Source: Paenibacillus sp. JQZ6Y-1 (lineage in GTDB: Bacteria; Bacillota; Bacilli; Paenibacillales; Paenibacillaceae). Taken from it: DNA of 64,000 nt. Shown one piece after another: positions 34,510 through 43,476 of this stretch. The stretch lies in the NCBI RefSeq assembly GCF_040719145.1, contig NZ_JBFDUZ010000001.1, forward strand, positions 1,488,001 through 1,552,000, given 5' to 3'. The first letter of the stretch is position 1. Every line of letters begins with the position of its first letter. Under the pieces are notes generated by a model, which saw only the letters and a list, made by a program, of their open reading frames with translations, had not been told where the DNA came from and did not search any database. The position numbers and the translations under genes were made by a program.

Positions 34510-35737
34510 TAATATTCAAAGAAATATAATTTGTCCAATCATTAACTCTTTTATCAAGAGATTCTTTTATTTTCTCTCCATACATTTTATCAATGCTAAT
34601 TTTTAATTTTGGCTGATTTTGATCTGTTATTAATAATTGGGTTTCAATATCTTCTGCCATACAATGATTTATATTAGCCCAGTTATCTATATGCTGCGAC
34701 CCAGATAAAAATCTATCCCATATCTGTAATTCATCGCACATAACTGATAAGAAAAGTAGGGGTTCATCATTTAAAGAAAACTTGAATTCGGGCAAATTAT
34801 GAAATGCAATAGCTCTACATGCAGGGATTATATGTTTATTAAAAACAGCAGGATAGTAATTAAACTTACTATAGAAAGCGTTTGGCTCATTTGAGTTGAC
34901 AATAGCATACCAAGCAGACGTGTATTTTAATAACATCAAACTTCCAGTAACACCATGATCAACTACTGGCGTTCCGTCATATCCTTGTTTAGCCATCCTA
35001 TACGCAAATTCGTTTAAGCTAGGTAAGTTTTCAGTATCTTTATAAAGTAATTCTAAACCTTTTATATTTTTTGAAGTCAATTCTGTAATCCATGGTATAT
35101 TTTCTAGTTGTTCAATTAATGAAATAGCATTATCTTGTGATGAATGTTTTATTGCCATATACTTTTCCTCAAATTTTGCACTAACATCCTGAAAATTCTT
35201 ATTTTCGACTTGATTAAGATTTTTATTTTGTTTAGTCATGAAATTTGATGAGAGCATTTCATCAAAGAAATTCCAATACTCTTTATTAGAACTGTCTGGA
35301 AATGAATAAAATAAATAGCCAACATCATGTAATAAAGAGGCAAATGTCCATTGAAATAAAAACATTTTTATAGGTTTTTTACTATCTATTTTTGAGTCAA
35401 TTTTATTTCTTAAACTATCTATGTTGTCATAAAACCATATACCTATAAGAAAAAGATATAAAGTATGAGCAGTATGATCAGATTGCTTTTTATAATTTAT
35501 TTTCCGTTGAATCTCTAAAGTAGCTACTTTTGATCGCAAAGGAATTACATCATCAAAATCCATTATTTCTAAAATTTTTTCACATACTATCTCGGATAAT
35601 TGAATTCTTTTGATATCAGAACGAGTATTAAAAAATTTTTCTAATGTAATGACTAATTCAGGAATATTTTCTTTTAAGTACTTTGAACTATGTTGCCCAG
35701 ATATTATATGTTGGAGTAATAAATTATTTATATTCAT
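34505..35737 (-). CDS. HD-domain-like protein divergent from the reverse transcriptase
   Basis: A 410-residue AT-rich gene I cannot assign to a named family. Several elements suggest a divergent HD metal-dependent phosphohydrolase: H88 and H91 in DHTAHTLYLFLIG, H137-D138 in ASLLHDVGYLF, D260-H261 in VVDHGVTGSLM, H313 in AIAFHN and D335 in CDELQIWDRF, all on helical-looking sequence. Residues about 140-205 are a Lys/Asn-rich insert. A TTG at 35755 is possible, but ATG 35737 follows GGAAGGG. It is divergent from the RT-nitrilase gene with 138 bases between and shares its base composition, so I infer a two-gene system. Confidence 0.75.
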   Translation of the reverse strand: MNINNLLLQHIISGQHSSKYLKENIPELVITLEKFFNTRSDIKRIQLSEIVCEKILEIMDFDDVIPLRSKVATLEIQRKINYKKQSDHTAHTLYLFLIGIWFYDNIDSLRNKIDSKIDSKKPIKMFLFQWTFASLLHDVGYLFYSFPDSSNKEYWNFFDEMLSSNFMTKQNKNLNQVENKNFQDVSAKFEEKYMAIKHSSQDNAISLIEQLENIPWITELTSKNIKGLELLYKDTENLPSLNEFAYRMAKQGYDGTPVVDHGVTGSLMLLKYTSAWYAIVNSNEPNAFYSKFNYYPAVFNKHIIPACRAIAFHNLPEFKFSLNDEPLLFLSVMCDELQIWDRFLSGSQHIDNWANINHCMAEDIETQLLITDQNQPKLKISIDKMYGEKIKESLDKRVNDWTNYISLNIK

Positions 35738-35808
35738 ATTCCAATTCCCTTCCAAAATTAATTAATAATAACATAGTCTCATTTTTTTTGTAAAATATCA
35801 ATCATTTG

Positions 35809-35837
35809 TTGATTCTAAAGAATTAGTTATATATACT
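35809..35837 (+). promoter_or_regulatory. Probable sigma-A promoter of the RT-nitrilase gene
   Basis: TTGATT (35809-35814), 17 bases, then TATACT (35832-35837). Transcription would start near 35844. Confidence 0.5.
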
Positions 35838-35874
35838 CTTTTACAATATACGTAAAAAGTAAAGGAGTATATAT
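35829..35874 (+). promoter_or_regulatory. 16-bp inverted repeat over -10 box and RBS of the RT-nitrilase gene
   Basis: Arms 35829-35844 and 35859-35874 match at 15 of 16 positions; the exception would be a G-U pair in RNA. The right arm contains the AAAGGAG site and ends one base before the ATG. The left arm overlaps the -10 box. TTTTAC (35839-35844) can instead pair with GTAAAA (35852-35857), leaving the RBS free. Confidence 0.65.
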
Positions 35875-35875
35875 T

Positions 35876-38800
35876 ATGTCAATAATTGTAGATGATCTTA
35901 AATTTATTGCGCCCAAGAGTGAATTTTTAAAAAATAAAATTGTAATGGCGCAGGCATGGAAAAAAGCACACTCATATATAAGGCGACATAACTGGTATGC
36001 TGATACCTTAGAATTGGATTTATCGACTATAAATTTGGAAAAAAATCTTGAGGATTGGTGTAAAGCATCAAGCTATAGTCCAGATAATATGTCATTAGTT
36101 TTGGCTCCAAAAAATGCTGAGTGGGAATTTCCAGATGATGAAGATAATACTTTATGGAGGTCAATTAAGGATGATAAGGCAAAATCTCAAAAACTTCGAG
36201 CATTGGCCCATCTGTCTTTAAAAGATCAAACAATTTCGACAGCTGCAATGTTGTGTTTAGCAGATGCTATTGAGAGCGCTCAAGGTTCTACTAACATAGA
36301 TGATTTTTTTCTGGCTCAAAAAAAAGAGATATATAGTTACGGTAATAGACTTCAATGTGAATGGGTTAAAAGTTCACATCATAAAGAGATCGCTCAATTT
36401 GGATGGGGAAATTCTTTAACATACAGACAATATTATGAGGATTATCAAAAATTTTTGACACGTCCACGTAATATATGTCAAAAACTGAGTAAAAACTTAG
36501 ATTTAACTAAAAAATTATGTGTAGTTTCATTAGATCTCAAAGGTTTTTATGATCAAATCGATAGAACAATTTTGTTGAATGAATTAAAAATTCTTTATAA
36601 AGAATTTTTTGAAGTTTACAACTTAGAAGTAGAGTATGAAGATGATCCTAAATTTTGGGAGTATCTCAACAAAATTTTTTCGTGGAAATGGGATTCTCTA
36701 GACATAAAGTATGCTGGTTTAATAAATGGAGATGAGAAATCTAAAAACTTACCTCAAGGTATTCCTCAAGGATTAGTTTCTGGAGGATTTTTTGCCAATG
36801 CTTATTTAATAAGATTTGATAGAGTTGTAGGTAAACTAATAGGTGAACATAATGATGGTTTTGTATTAAGAGATTACTGTCGCTATGTTGATGATATTCG
36901 CTTAGTAGTAGAAATAGAAGAAGAAAATTTTAGTGATCAGGACTATACAAAAATCTTTAATGGGTTTTTTAATAAAAAATTAAAAGATTACTTTCAAACT
37001 GATTCTTTAAAAGAAATAAATTTAAAAGTGAATAGTGGTAAAACTAAAATTCAGTTATATGAGAATATTTCAAACCAAAATGATATTTCAATGAGAATGA
37101 ATTCAATACAAGGTATCATTAGCGGTACACCAGATGTTGAATCTTTAGAACAAGCAGTTGGAGGTTTAGACAGCTTATTACAACTATCAGAAAATTTATT
37201 TGAAGATGAAAAAAGTAAAAGTACTAAGATGTTTAACAAGTTAGAATTGTCTTATATTTCTGCCTTAAATATAGATGTTAAAAATGATACTTTGAAAAGA
37301 TTTGCAGCAGCTAGGTTAGTGAAAGCACTTAGATTAAAAAAAACTATGTTTAATTTTAAAGAAGATATTAATTATACAGAGTCTATATTAGATTCATCTA
37401 CAAAAGAGGGTTTATTAGATCATGAATTTGAAACTTTTGCTCGTAAGTTAGTTGCTCTTTGGTCTAGAAATCCTTCTCTTTCTCTTTTAATGAAATGTGG
37501 ACTGGATTTATATCCAGATATAAAAATCCTTCGCCCTATTTTAAAAGCAGTAGAATATAAGTTGTATTCAAATAATTTTATAAATAATGAAAATGATTTC
37601 TCAGTTGCTATAGAAAAAAAAGCAATGGAATATATAGCTTCTGATCTTCTATATGCAGGTGCAGTGAGGATAGGATATAAGGCAAAAAAAGTTTATCCTG
37701 AAAAGGCTAATATAATACTTTTTAGGGAAGAATTAACAATATTTGCTGAGAAAATTTTAGCGAATTACAAACAAAATCCATGGTATCTTCAACAACAAGC
37801 TAGTCTATTTTTAGCATCTGTAAATAAATATAATAATTTAAATTTACTTCCTTATTCTAAAAAAAGCAGGAGTAAAAAGTCTAAACAAAGTAGTAGTTTA
37901 TATTACTACAGAATATTACATGAAGCATTGCAATATAAAATTGAGCCAGGATTAATAAATGATTTACAAAACTTTAAAGATTATTTCATAGTATCTCTTG
38001 TGGTACAACAAATAGTGCCCAATTTAGAAAGGTATATTACTTGGTTTAATAGGATTTGGGCAGATCTTGATGATGCAAAGAGAAAAAAGGCGATTGAGAT
38101 TCTTTCACTTAATAGGCCAGATATTTTAATTGAAATTTTGAAAATCCAAGATGAAATTAAGGAGGAAATAAAAAAAGACTTACCTTACGAATTAGTCGTG
38201 GGGGCCGAAAAACCTAAAAGGAATATATCTGTTAATAACAATAAGCAGTTTAGATTAATAGATATAATTTCTAATGAGAAAAATCCTTTTCAACAAGAGA
38301 ATGCGCTTCTACTCCTCGCCAATGCGTTGTTAGAAAATGATGAATTTTATAAAAAAAACAAAAAGGATTTTAATACTAGATCAATTAGTGAAATTTTGAT
38401 AAGGTGCAATGATTGGAGTAAAATACAGAACTTGATTACAGATAAAGGCTTTCTGAAAATTGATTTCAAAGATATTCCAAGGAATAAAATTAGTGAGAAG
38501 CCTGACTGGGTTAAGTTAGAGAATGCTTGGACTTATAATCTAGGTCAAATTTTAAGATCTTCTTTAACAGGAGAATTTGATTTTACTGCACACTCATTTT
38601 TAACTAAAAATAATTCGGAAAGCTATAGAGGACTACGTTCTACTTGGTTCACTAGAAGATTTGGAATGTCGAATAATGCGCAAAGTTTATTTGAAGATGC
38701 GTATCCTATATCTCCTTGGATAAGCGAATTACTCTTGCTACTTTTACAATGGCCTGGGATAAATTATCATGAGCGTGAGCTTGAAAGTTTAGGAGATACT

Positions 38801-39784
38801 TTAACTAAAGAGAATTTGCAGAGCTTAATTTTAAATAGAATAAAACTTCAAAAAAAAGTTTGGGGTAGTTTATCTGAAACTCCTATGTATACAATGCCTG
38901 TGTACAATAGTAAAACTTTCAGTAATCCTTTGTTTAGGGTAATTACTGCTCAAACTTTATTGCCTACTTTTGATGATTTTGATGAAAAAGATCCTTTACA
39001 TTGGACGGACTCATTCAGAGCTAGACATAGAAGTCATATTGCATCTGTATGTAATTTAATATCGCAGTATCTTACTACATCTAAAACAACTAATAGGAGA
39101 GGATATAATGAGAATATTGATTTGATTGTTTTCCCAGAATTAACAATCCATCCTGATGATTTAGATTTGTTAAGAGGACTATCTGATGCGACTGGCGCAA
39201 GTATATTTGCTGGTATGACTTTTACAAAAAGATCAAAAAGTGAACAATATATTAATCAAGGAATTTGGATGCTGCGATCAGAAAAAAATACTGGTCGTGA
39301 ATTTAATTATATTTGGCAAGGAAAAAAACATATGACAGAATCAGAAAGTTCTTTAAATATAGAGGGATTCCGTCCTTATCAATTGCTAGTTGATTTTAAG
39401 AAAGATAATAATGCTTCTATACGGGTAGCAAGTGCAATATGTTATGATTCTACAGATTTATCTTTAGTAGCGGATTTGAGGGATGTTTCTGATATTTTTG
39501 TGATTGTAGCACTAAATCAAGATGTAGATACATTTGATAATATGGTCAGTGCTTTGCATTACCATATGTATCAACCAGTTATATTGGTTAATACAGGAGA
39601 GTTTGGTGGTTCTACAGTAAAAGCGCCATTCACCAAACATGAGAAAACCATTACTCAAGTTCACGGGAATAATCAGTTATCTATAAGTTTATTTGAAATT
39701 GATCCACATGTTTTTAAAAGTATTGAAAAACCTAAAAAAGTAAAGCAAGTGAAAACTCCGCCTGCGGGTTATAAAGGGAGATAG
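35876..39784 (+). CDS. Reverse transcriptase-nitrilase fusion, DRT type 1 (UG1-like) anti-phage protein
   Basis: A 1302-residue protein. RT motifs: A as SLDLKGFYDQID (Asp220), B as LPQGIPQGLVSGG (292-304), C as CRYVDDIRLV (Asp339, Asp340) and a following VNSGKTKI. Residues about 400-1040 are helical and unrecognised. Residues about 1045-1275 are a carbon-nitrogen hydrolase domain with triad Glu1088 (VFPELT), Lys1150 (WQGKKHM) and Cys1189 (SAICYD). RT plus C-terminal nitrilase is the known layout of DRT type 1, in which both parts are needed for phage resistance. Strongly AT-rich against its neighbours, so probably acquired. RBS AAAGGAG lies within an inverted repeat. Confidence 0.92.
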   Translation: MSIIVDDLKFIAPKSEFLKNKIVMAQAWKKAHSYIRRHNWYADTLELDLSTINLEKNLEDWCKASSYSPDNMSLVLAPKNAEWEFPDDEDNTLWRSIKDDKAKSQKLRALAHLSLKDQTISTAAMLCLADAIESAQGSTNIDDFFLAQKKEIYSYGNRLQCEWVKSSHHKEIAQFGWGNSLTYRQYYEDYQKFLTRPRNICQKLSKNLDLTKKLCVVSLDLKGFYDQIDRTILLNELKILYKEFFEVYNLEVEYEDDPKFWEYLNKIFSWKWDSLDIKYAGLINGDEKSKNLPQGIPQGLVSGGFFANAYLIRFDRVVGKLIGEHNDGFVLRDYCRYVDDIRLVVEIEEENFSDQDYTKIFNGFFNKKLKDYFQTDSLKEINLKVNSGKTKIQLYENISNQNDISMRMNSIQGIISGTPDVESLEQAVGGLDSLLQLSENLFEDEKSKSTKMFNKLELSYISALNIDVKNDTLKRFAAARLVKALRLKKTMFNFKEDINYTESILDSSTKEGLLDHEFETFARKLVALWSRNPSLSLLMKCGLDLYPDIKILRPILKAVEYKLYSNNFINNENDFSVAIEKKAMEYIASDLLYAGAVRIGYKAKKVYPEKANIILFREELTIFAEKILANYKQNPWYLQQQASLFLASVNKYNNLNLLPYSKKSRSKKSKQSSSLYYYRILHEALQYKIEPGLINDLQNFKDYFIVSLVVQQIVPNLERYITWFNRIWADLDDAKRKKAIEILSLNRPDILIEILKIQDEIKEEIKKDLPYELVVGAEKPKRNISVNNNKQFRLIDIISNEKNPFQQENALLLLANALLENDEFYKKNKKDFNTRSISEILIRCNDWSKIQNLITDKGFLKIDFKDIPRNKISEKPDWVKLENAWTYNLGQILRSSLTGEFDFTAHSFLTKNNSESYRGLRSTWFTRRFGMSNNAQSLFEDAYPISPWISELLLLLLQWPGINYHERELESLGDTLTKENLQSLILNRIKLQKKVWGSLSETPMYTMPVYNSKTFSNPLFRVITAQTLLPTFDDFDEKDPLHWTDSFRARHRSHIASVCNLISQYLTTSKTTNRRGYNENIDLIVFPELTIHPDDLDLLRGLSDATGASIFAGMTFTKRSKSEQYINQGIWMLRSEKNTGREFNYIWQGKKHMTESESSLNIEGFRPYQLLVDFKKDNNASIRVASAICYDSTDLSLVADLRDVSDIFVIVALNQDVDTFDNMVSALHYHMYQPVILVNTGEFGGSTVKAPFTKHEKTITQVHGNNQLSISLFEIDPHVFKSIEKPKKVKQVKTPPAGYKGR

Positions 39785-39820
39785 AAAAATCCAACCACTC
39801 AAAAGTGGTTGGATTTTTTT
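39785..39820. terminator. Bidirectional terminator at right edge of AT-rich island
   Basis: A perfect 15-bp stem (39785-39799 with 39804-39818), CAAA loop, T-run on one side and A-run on the other. It serves both the RT-nitrilase gene and the convergent acsA, whose stop codon starts at 39821 on the minus strand. Confidence 0.93.
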
Positions 39821-41543
39821 AGTCTTCTAAGGTAGACAAATCGCCAGTCGGCAATTCCAATTCCCAAGCCTTCAATACACGGCGCATAATCTTACCACTG
39901 CGTGTCTTCGGCAGCTTGTCCTTGAACTCGATTTCGCGCGGAGCAGCATGAGCAGAAAGTCCCTCTTTGACAAAACGAGTAATTTGCTGCTTCAGCTCAT
40001 CGGATGGTTCAAAGCCTTCTCGTAAGGAAATGAATGCTTTGATCACCTCGCCACGCACAGGGTCAGGTTTGCCGATAACACCTGCTTCGGCAACTGCTGG
40101 ATGCTCTACGAGCTTGCTCTCTACTTCAAAAGGCCCAACCCGCTCACCAGATGTATTGATCACATCATCGATGCGTCCTTGGAACCAGAAGTATCCGTCT
40201 TCATCCATATACGCCGAATCACCAGAAATGTACCAGCCATCAATACGCATATACTCTTCGTACTTAGCAGGGTTATTCCAAATTTTGCGCATGATCGACG
40301 GCCACGGCGTTTTGATTGCGAGATTGCCCATACGTAATGGTGGCAGCTCATTGCCCTGATCATCAAGAATAGCGGCTTCTACACCCGGTAGTGGACGACC
40401 CATAGAGCCGGGACGAATATCCATACGTGGATAGTTACAGATTAGCTGTGCACCCGTTTCCGTCATCCACCATGTATCATGAATCCGCTGTTTATACACC
40501 CGATGTCCCCAGCGAATAACCTCAGGATTCAGTGGCTCACCGACACTAAGTACATGGCGGAGGGAAGAGAGGTCGTATTGTTCGACCGCTTCGTCACCTG
40601 CACCCATTAACATGCGGAAGGCCGTTGGTGCGCTATACCATACGGTGACTTTGTACCGTTGAATCGTTTCATACCAATCCTGTGGGCTAAAGCGTCCGCC
40701 GCGGATTACATTGGTTGCACCGTTCAGCCATGGAGCAAAGATACCGTACGATGTACCCGTAACCCAGCCCGGATCAGCAGTACACCAGTAAATATCGTCT
40801 GGCTGCAAATCGAGTGCAATCCGACCAGTATATTCATGCTGCACCATCGCCTGATGCACATGATAGACACCCTTTGGCTTGCCAGTCGAGCCGGAGGTAT
40901 AATGCAGAATCAATCCGTCCTCTGGATCGACCCATTCGATCTCCGCTTCATCCGATGCTTCTGCAATCGCATTGCCCCAGTGAATATGCCCTTCGCCCAG
41001 ATCGGCTTCATCCCCGTATACAATGATATGTTTTAGCTCTGGTAAATCAGCAGCAGGTACACGATCTACAAGCTTAGGAGTAGTTACAATCGCTACAGCG
41101 CCACTATCCTGTAGTCGATCACGCACCGCTGTTTCCATAAATGCTTCAAATAATGGACCAGCAATCGCTCCGATTTTGATAATACCAAGCAGTGTAAAAT
41201 ATAGCTCTGGCGTACGTGGCATAAAAATAAACACCCGATCACCTTTGCCAATGCCCAGCTTACGCAGCATATTGGCTGCTTTGTTCGATTCACGGCGCAA
41301 TTGCTCAAATGTATACGATTCATCCCGTTGTAAATCGCTATAGTGCAACGCAATTTTATCCTTCAACTCGGATGCGGCATGCCGATCAATCGCTTCATAA
41401 GCAAGATTCACTTTTCCTGTTTCTGACCAGCTAAATCTCTTCTCCACATCAGACCAATCAAACTCCTGACGTGCCTGTTCGTAATCCATCAAGTTGGCTT
41501 TGTTAGCTTCTACAGCAATGACTTCAATCGTGTCTTTTCCCAT
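39819..41543 (-). CDS. acsA: Acetyl-CoA synthetase AcsA
   Basis: A 574-residue AMP-forming ligase that activates acetate to acetyl-CoA. YTSGSTGKPKGVYH is the P-loop-like AMP motif, TWWMTETGAQ the substrate region, and PKTRSGKIMRR holds the Lys whose acetylation switches the enzyme off. The frame extends upstream, but ATG 41543 with GGAGG five bases ahead gives the normal start. A cre-like site lies at 41606-41619. Nearby acuA and acuC encode the acetylase and deacetylase that control it in Bacillus. Confidence 0.95.
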   Translation of the reverse strand: MGKDTIEVIAVEANKANLMDYEQARQEFDWSDVEKRFSWSETGKVNLAYEAIDRHAASELKDKIALHYSDLQRDESYTFEQLRRESNKAANMLRKLGIGKGDRVFIFMPRTPELYFTLLGIIKIGAIAGPLFEAFMETAVRDRLQDSGAVAIVTTPKLVDRVPAADLPELKHIIVYGDEADLGEGHIHWGNAIAEASDEAEIEWVDPEDGLILHYTSGSTGKPKGVYHVHQAMVQHEYTGRIALDLQPDDIYWCTADPGWVTGTSYGIFAPWLNGATNVIRGGRFSPQDWYETIQRYKVTVWYSAPTAFRMLMGAGDEAVEQYDLSSLRHVLSVGEPLNPEVIRWGHRVYKQRIHDTWWMTETGAQLICNYPRMDIRPGSMGRPLPGVEAAILDDQGNELPPLRMGNLAIKTPWPSIMRKIWNNPAKYEEYMRIDGWYISGDSAYMDEDGYFWFQGRIDDVINTSGERVGPFEVESKLVEHPAVAEAGVIGKPDPVRGEVIKAFISLREGFEPSDELKQQITRFVKEGLSAHAAPREIEFKDKLPKTRSGKIMRRVLKAWELELPTGDLSTLED

Positions 41544-41605
41544 AATGACCTCCACAGAAGATAAAGTAGTGATTTTCAATTGAGATGATCTATTCCATTT
41601 ACCAT

Positions 41606-41619
41606 ATATAGCGCTTACA
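41606..41619 (-). promoter_or_regulatory. cre-like site upstream of acsA
   Basis: On the minus strand TGTAAGCGCTATAT matches 12 of 14 cre positions, the core TGTAAGCGCT being intact. Carbon catabolite control of acsA is known in Bacillus. Confidence 0.5.
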
Positions 41620-41859
41620 AATTAAGATACTACCATTTCACAAAATGTTCAAATTTTTCTGTCCGATTAGCCCAAATCGCGTAATGAACTATCGATTTAC
41701 GGAAAAATAGTGAAATTGAAAACGTAATCATGAATATTAATCATTAAATTAGCACATTTTTCCACATCTTCGTTTAAACATGGTGTACAATATACAAAAA
41801 TTAACAACAGTTATTCAAAACGAGAACTTTTCAGAAACGACGCAAATCTGTATACTAAT

Positions 41860-41881
41860 GTACCGTAAAACAAAACGGTAC
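41860..41881. promoter_or_regulatory. Palindrome in the acsA/acyltransferase divergent region
   Basis: GTACCGT (41860-41866) and ACGGTAC (41875-41881) around an A-rich spacer resemble an operator for a dimeric regulator. It lies within the 41544-42023 gap; apart from this and the cre-like site nothing else is seen there. Confidence 0.4.
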
Positions 41882-42023
41882 TGATATAAAGCCTGAAGTA
41901 GTGATTCGCACTGTAATAAACGTGTATTCATGCCATATTGGTAATCAAATAGCAAAAGGAGGTATGCGAAACGCGAACTTTTGAGGAGATTTAATAATCA
42001 AGCAAAGGAGGATGTATAACGTA

Positions 42024-43130
42024 ATGAGTAATCAAGCAATACAGTCAAAACCAAAACGTACGATCAGTGAAGTGTCGATCGTGCGCGCGATTGCCTGCAT
42101 GAGTGTAGTACTGCTACATTCCATCAAATTCTCGACAGGTGAGAGCACAGAGGGACCTGTTCAATTTGGGATGTGGACGCTGGCAGGCTTGCTGTCGTTT
42201 GGTACATCGACATTTGTATTTATTTCGGCGCTGATTTTGGCGTATTCGTATCCGAAGGATTTACCGAAGGGGTTTTATAAGAAACGAATTCAGTTTCTCT
42301 TTATCCCGTTTGCCTGCATGGCAGTCTTTTATGCGATCACATCCGGTATTATGAATGATTGGTCGATACCAAAGCTCGTCGTGTATAACATGCTGGGTGC
42401 TTATCATGGCTGGTTTGTGCTTGTAATTTTCCAATTCTATATTTTGCATCAGCTGTATGCGCGTTATATTGACCGTTTCCGTCCCATAACGGTGCTCGCC
42501 GTATCGCTGATTATCAATGTGGGTTATCTTGCGTTTTTCAATCTGGTTCCGCCGATCAGTGATAACCAGTATGTGGCATACATATGGGATCGCGGATATT
42601 GGATGCCATTTACAGGCTGGTTGTTCTATTTCTCGCTTGCATACTATTGCGGCAAAAATTATCAACAATTTCTTAATGTGCTGGAAAAATATAAATGGTG
42701 GATCATTGCTGCATTGCCAATATCCATTGGGCTTATTATTTACAACAATGCGTTTTCCAGCTTTGGCTTTGGTTCGAAGCGAATGGATATGATCTTGTTT
42801 ACAGTGGTGATGATCTTCCTCATGTTCCTAGCATTCCGCCGGGTAACGAATATTCCACCAGTGATCAATCTGATCAGTCAATATTCATTCGGGATCTATC
42901 TAGTACACTGGTTCTATCTGGAAATGATGGACCTTGCCATCGAAACCTTTGGCATTCAGATGGGCTACTTGGAGATTCCACTACTGTTCTTTACTGGTAT
43001 CGCCTTGTGTATCCTAACTATCAATCTGTTTAACCGCTTCAAGCTGGGACAGTATATCGTTGGTCGCATCAATGTGCGCCGACCTGCTACCGAGAAGCGC
43101 TCATTCAGTACGGCAGCAGCAGAACATTAA
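42024..43130 (+). CDS. Acyltransferase 3 family membrane protein
   Basis: A 368-residue protein with about ten hydrophobic segments. SIVRAIACMSVVLLHSIKF carries the Arg and His of the acyltransferase 3 (OafA/NodX) family, which moves acyl groups from the inner face onto wall or exported sugars. ATG 42012 abuts AGGAGG; ATG 42024 is the more likely start. It sits between acsA and acuA, but a functional tie is unproven. An inverted repeat near 43231-43256 and a terminator follow. Confidence 0.88.
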   Translation: MSNQAIQSKPKRTISEVSIVRAIACMSVVLLHSIKFSTGESTEGPVQFGMWTLAGLLSFGTSTFVFISALILAYSYPKDLPKGFYKKRIQFLFIPFACMAVFYAITSGIMNDWSIPKLVVYNMLGAYHGWFVLVIFQFYILHQLYARYIDRFRPITVLAVSLIINVGYLAFFNLVPPISDNQYVAYIWDRGYWMPFTGWLFYFSLAYYCGKNYQQFLNVLEKYKWWIIAALPISIGLIIYNNAFSSFGFGSKRMDMILFTVVMIFLMFLAFRRVTNIPPVINLISQYSFGIYLVHWFYLEMMDLAIETFGIQMGYLEIPLLFFTGIALCILTINLFNRFKLGQYIVGRINVRRPATEKRSFSTAAAEH

Positions 43131-43310
43131 TGAATGCTTGTGCTTGATTCATACTTGGATAAGCATAAATAGTAGATGAGCAGGAATCTTTCATGTACAA
43201 GGAACGGGCTTTGATGAAAGAGAAGGCTTGAATGCTACAAGCTCGACTTTTGAATATCAAAAGCTCGATACCGAACGTCTCACGATCAAATGTTTAACTA
43301 TTATAGGTAC

Positions 43311-43372
43311 AGAGCCTTCTATGATCCGTATGATTGCTTTTGCTTTCATATAGACAGAGAAGGCTCTTTTTG
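43311..43372 (+). terminator. Terminator downstream of the acyltransferase gene
   Basis: A ten-base stem AGAGCCTTCT (43311-43320) with AGAAGGCTCT (43358-43367), then T-run. Confidence 0.8.
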
Positions 43373-43439
43373 TAGCGTTTATTTTCAACTGGCATGCAAA
43401 TATTGTAAAATCATCTATAATCAAAGCAGGCATAATTAT

Positions 43440-43453
43440 CGTAAGCGTTATCA
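43440..43453 (+). promoter_or_regulatory. cre site upstream of acuA
   Basis: CGTAAGCGTTATCA matches 13 of 14 positions of TGWNANCGNTNWCA, 23 bases before the acuA start. The Bacillus acu operon is under CcpA control. Confidence 0.65.
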
Positions 43454-43476
43454 TAACGATCAGAAAGGAACCCGTT

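Noticed and set aside
35876-39784. Group II intron maturase, retron or diversity-generating RT
   Set aside because: No maturase X or endonuclease domain, no domain V-like RNA, no retron-type non-coding RNA upstream and no template/variable repeat pair; the nitrilase domain points to the defence RT group instead.
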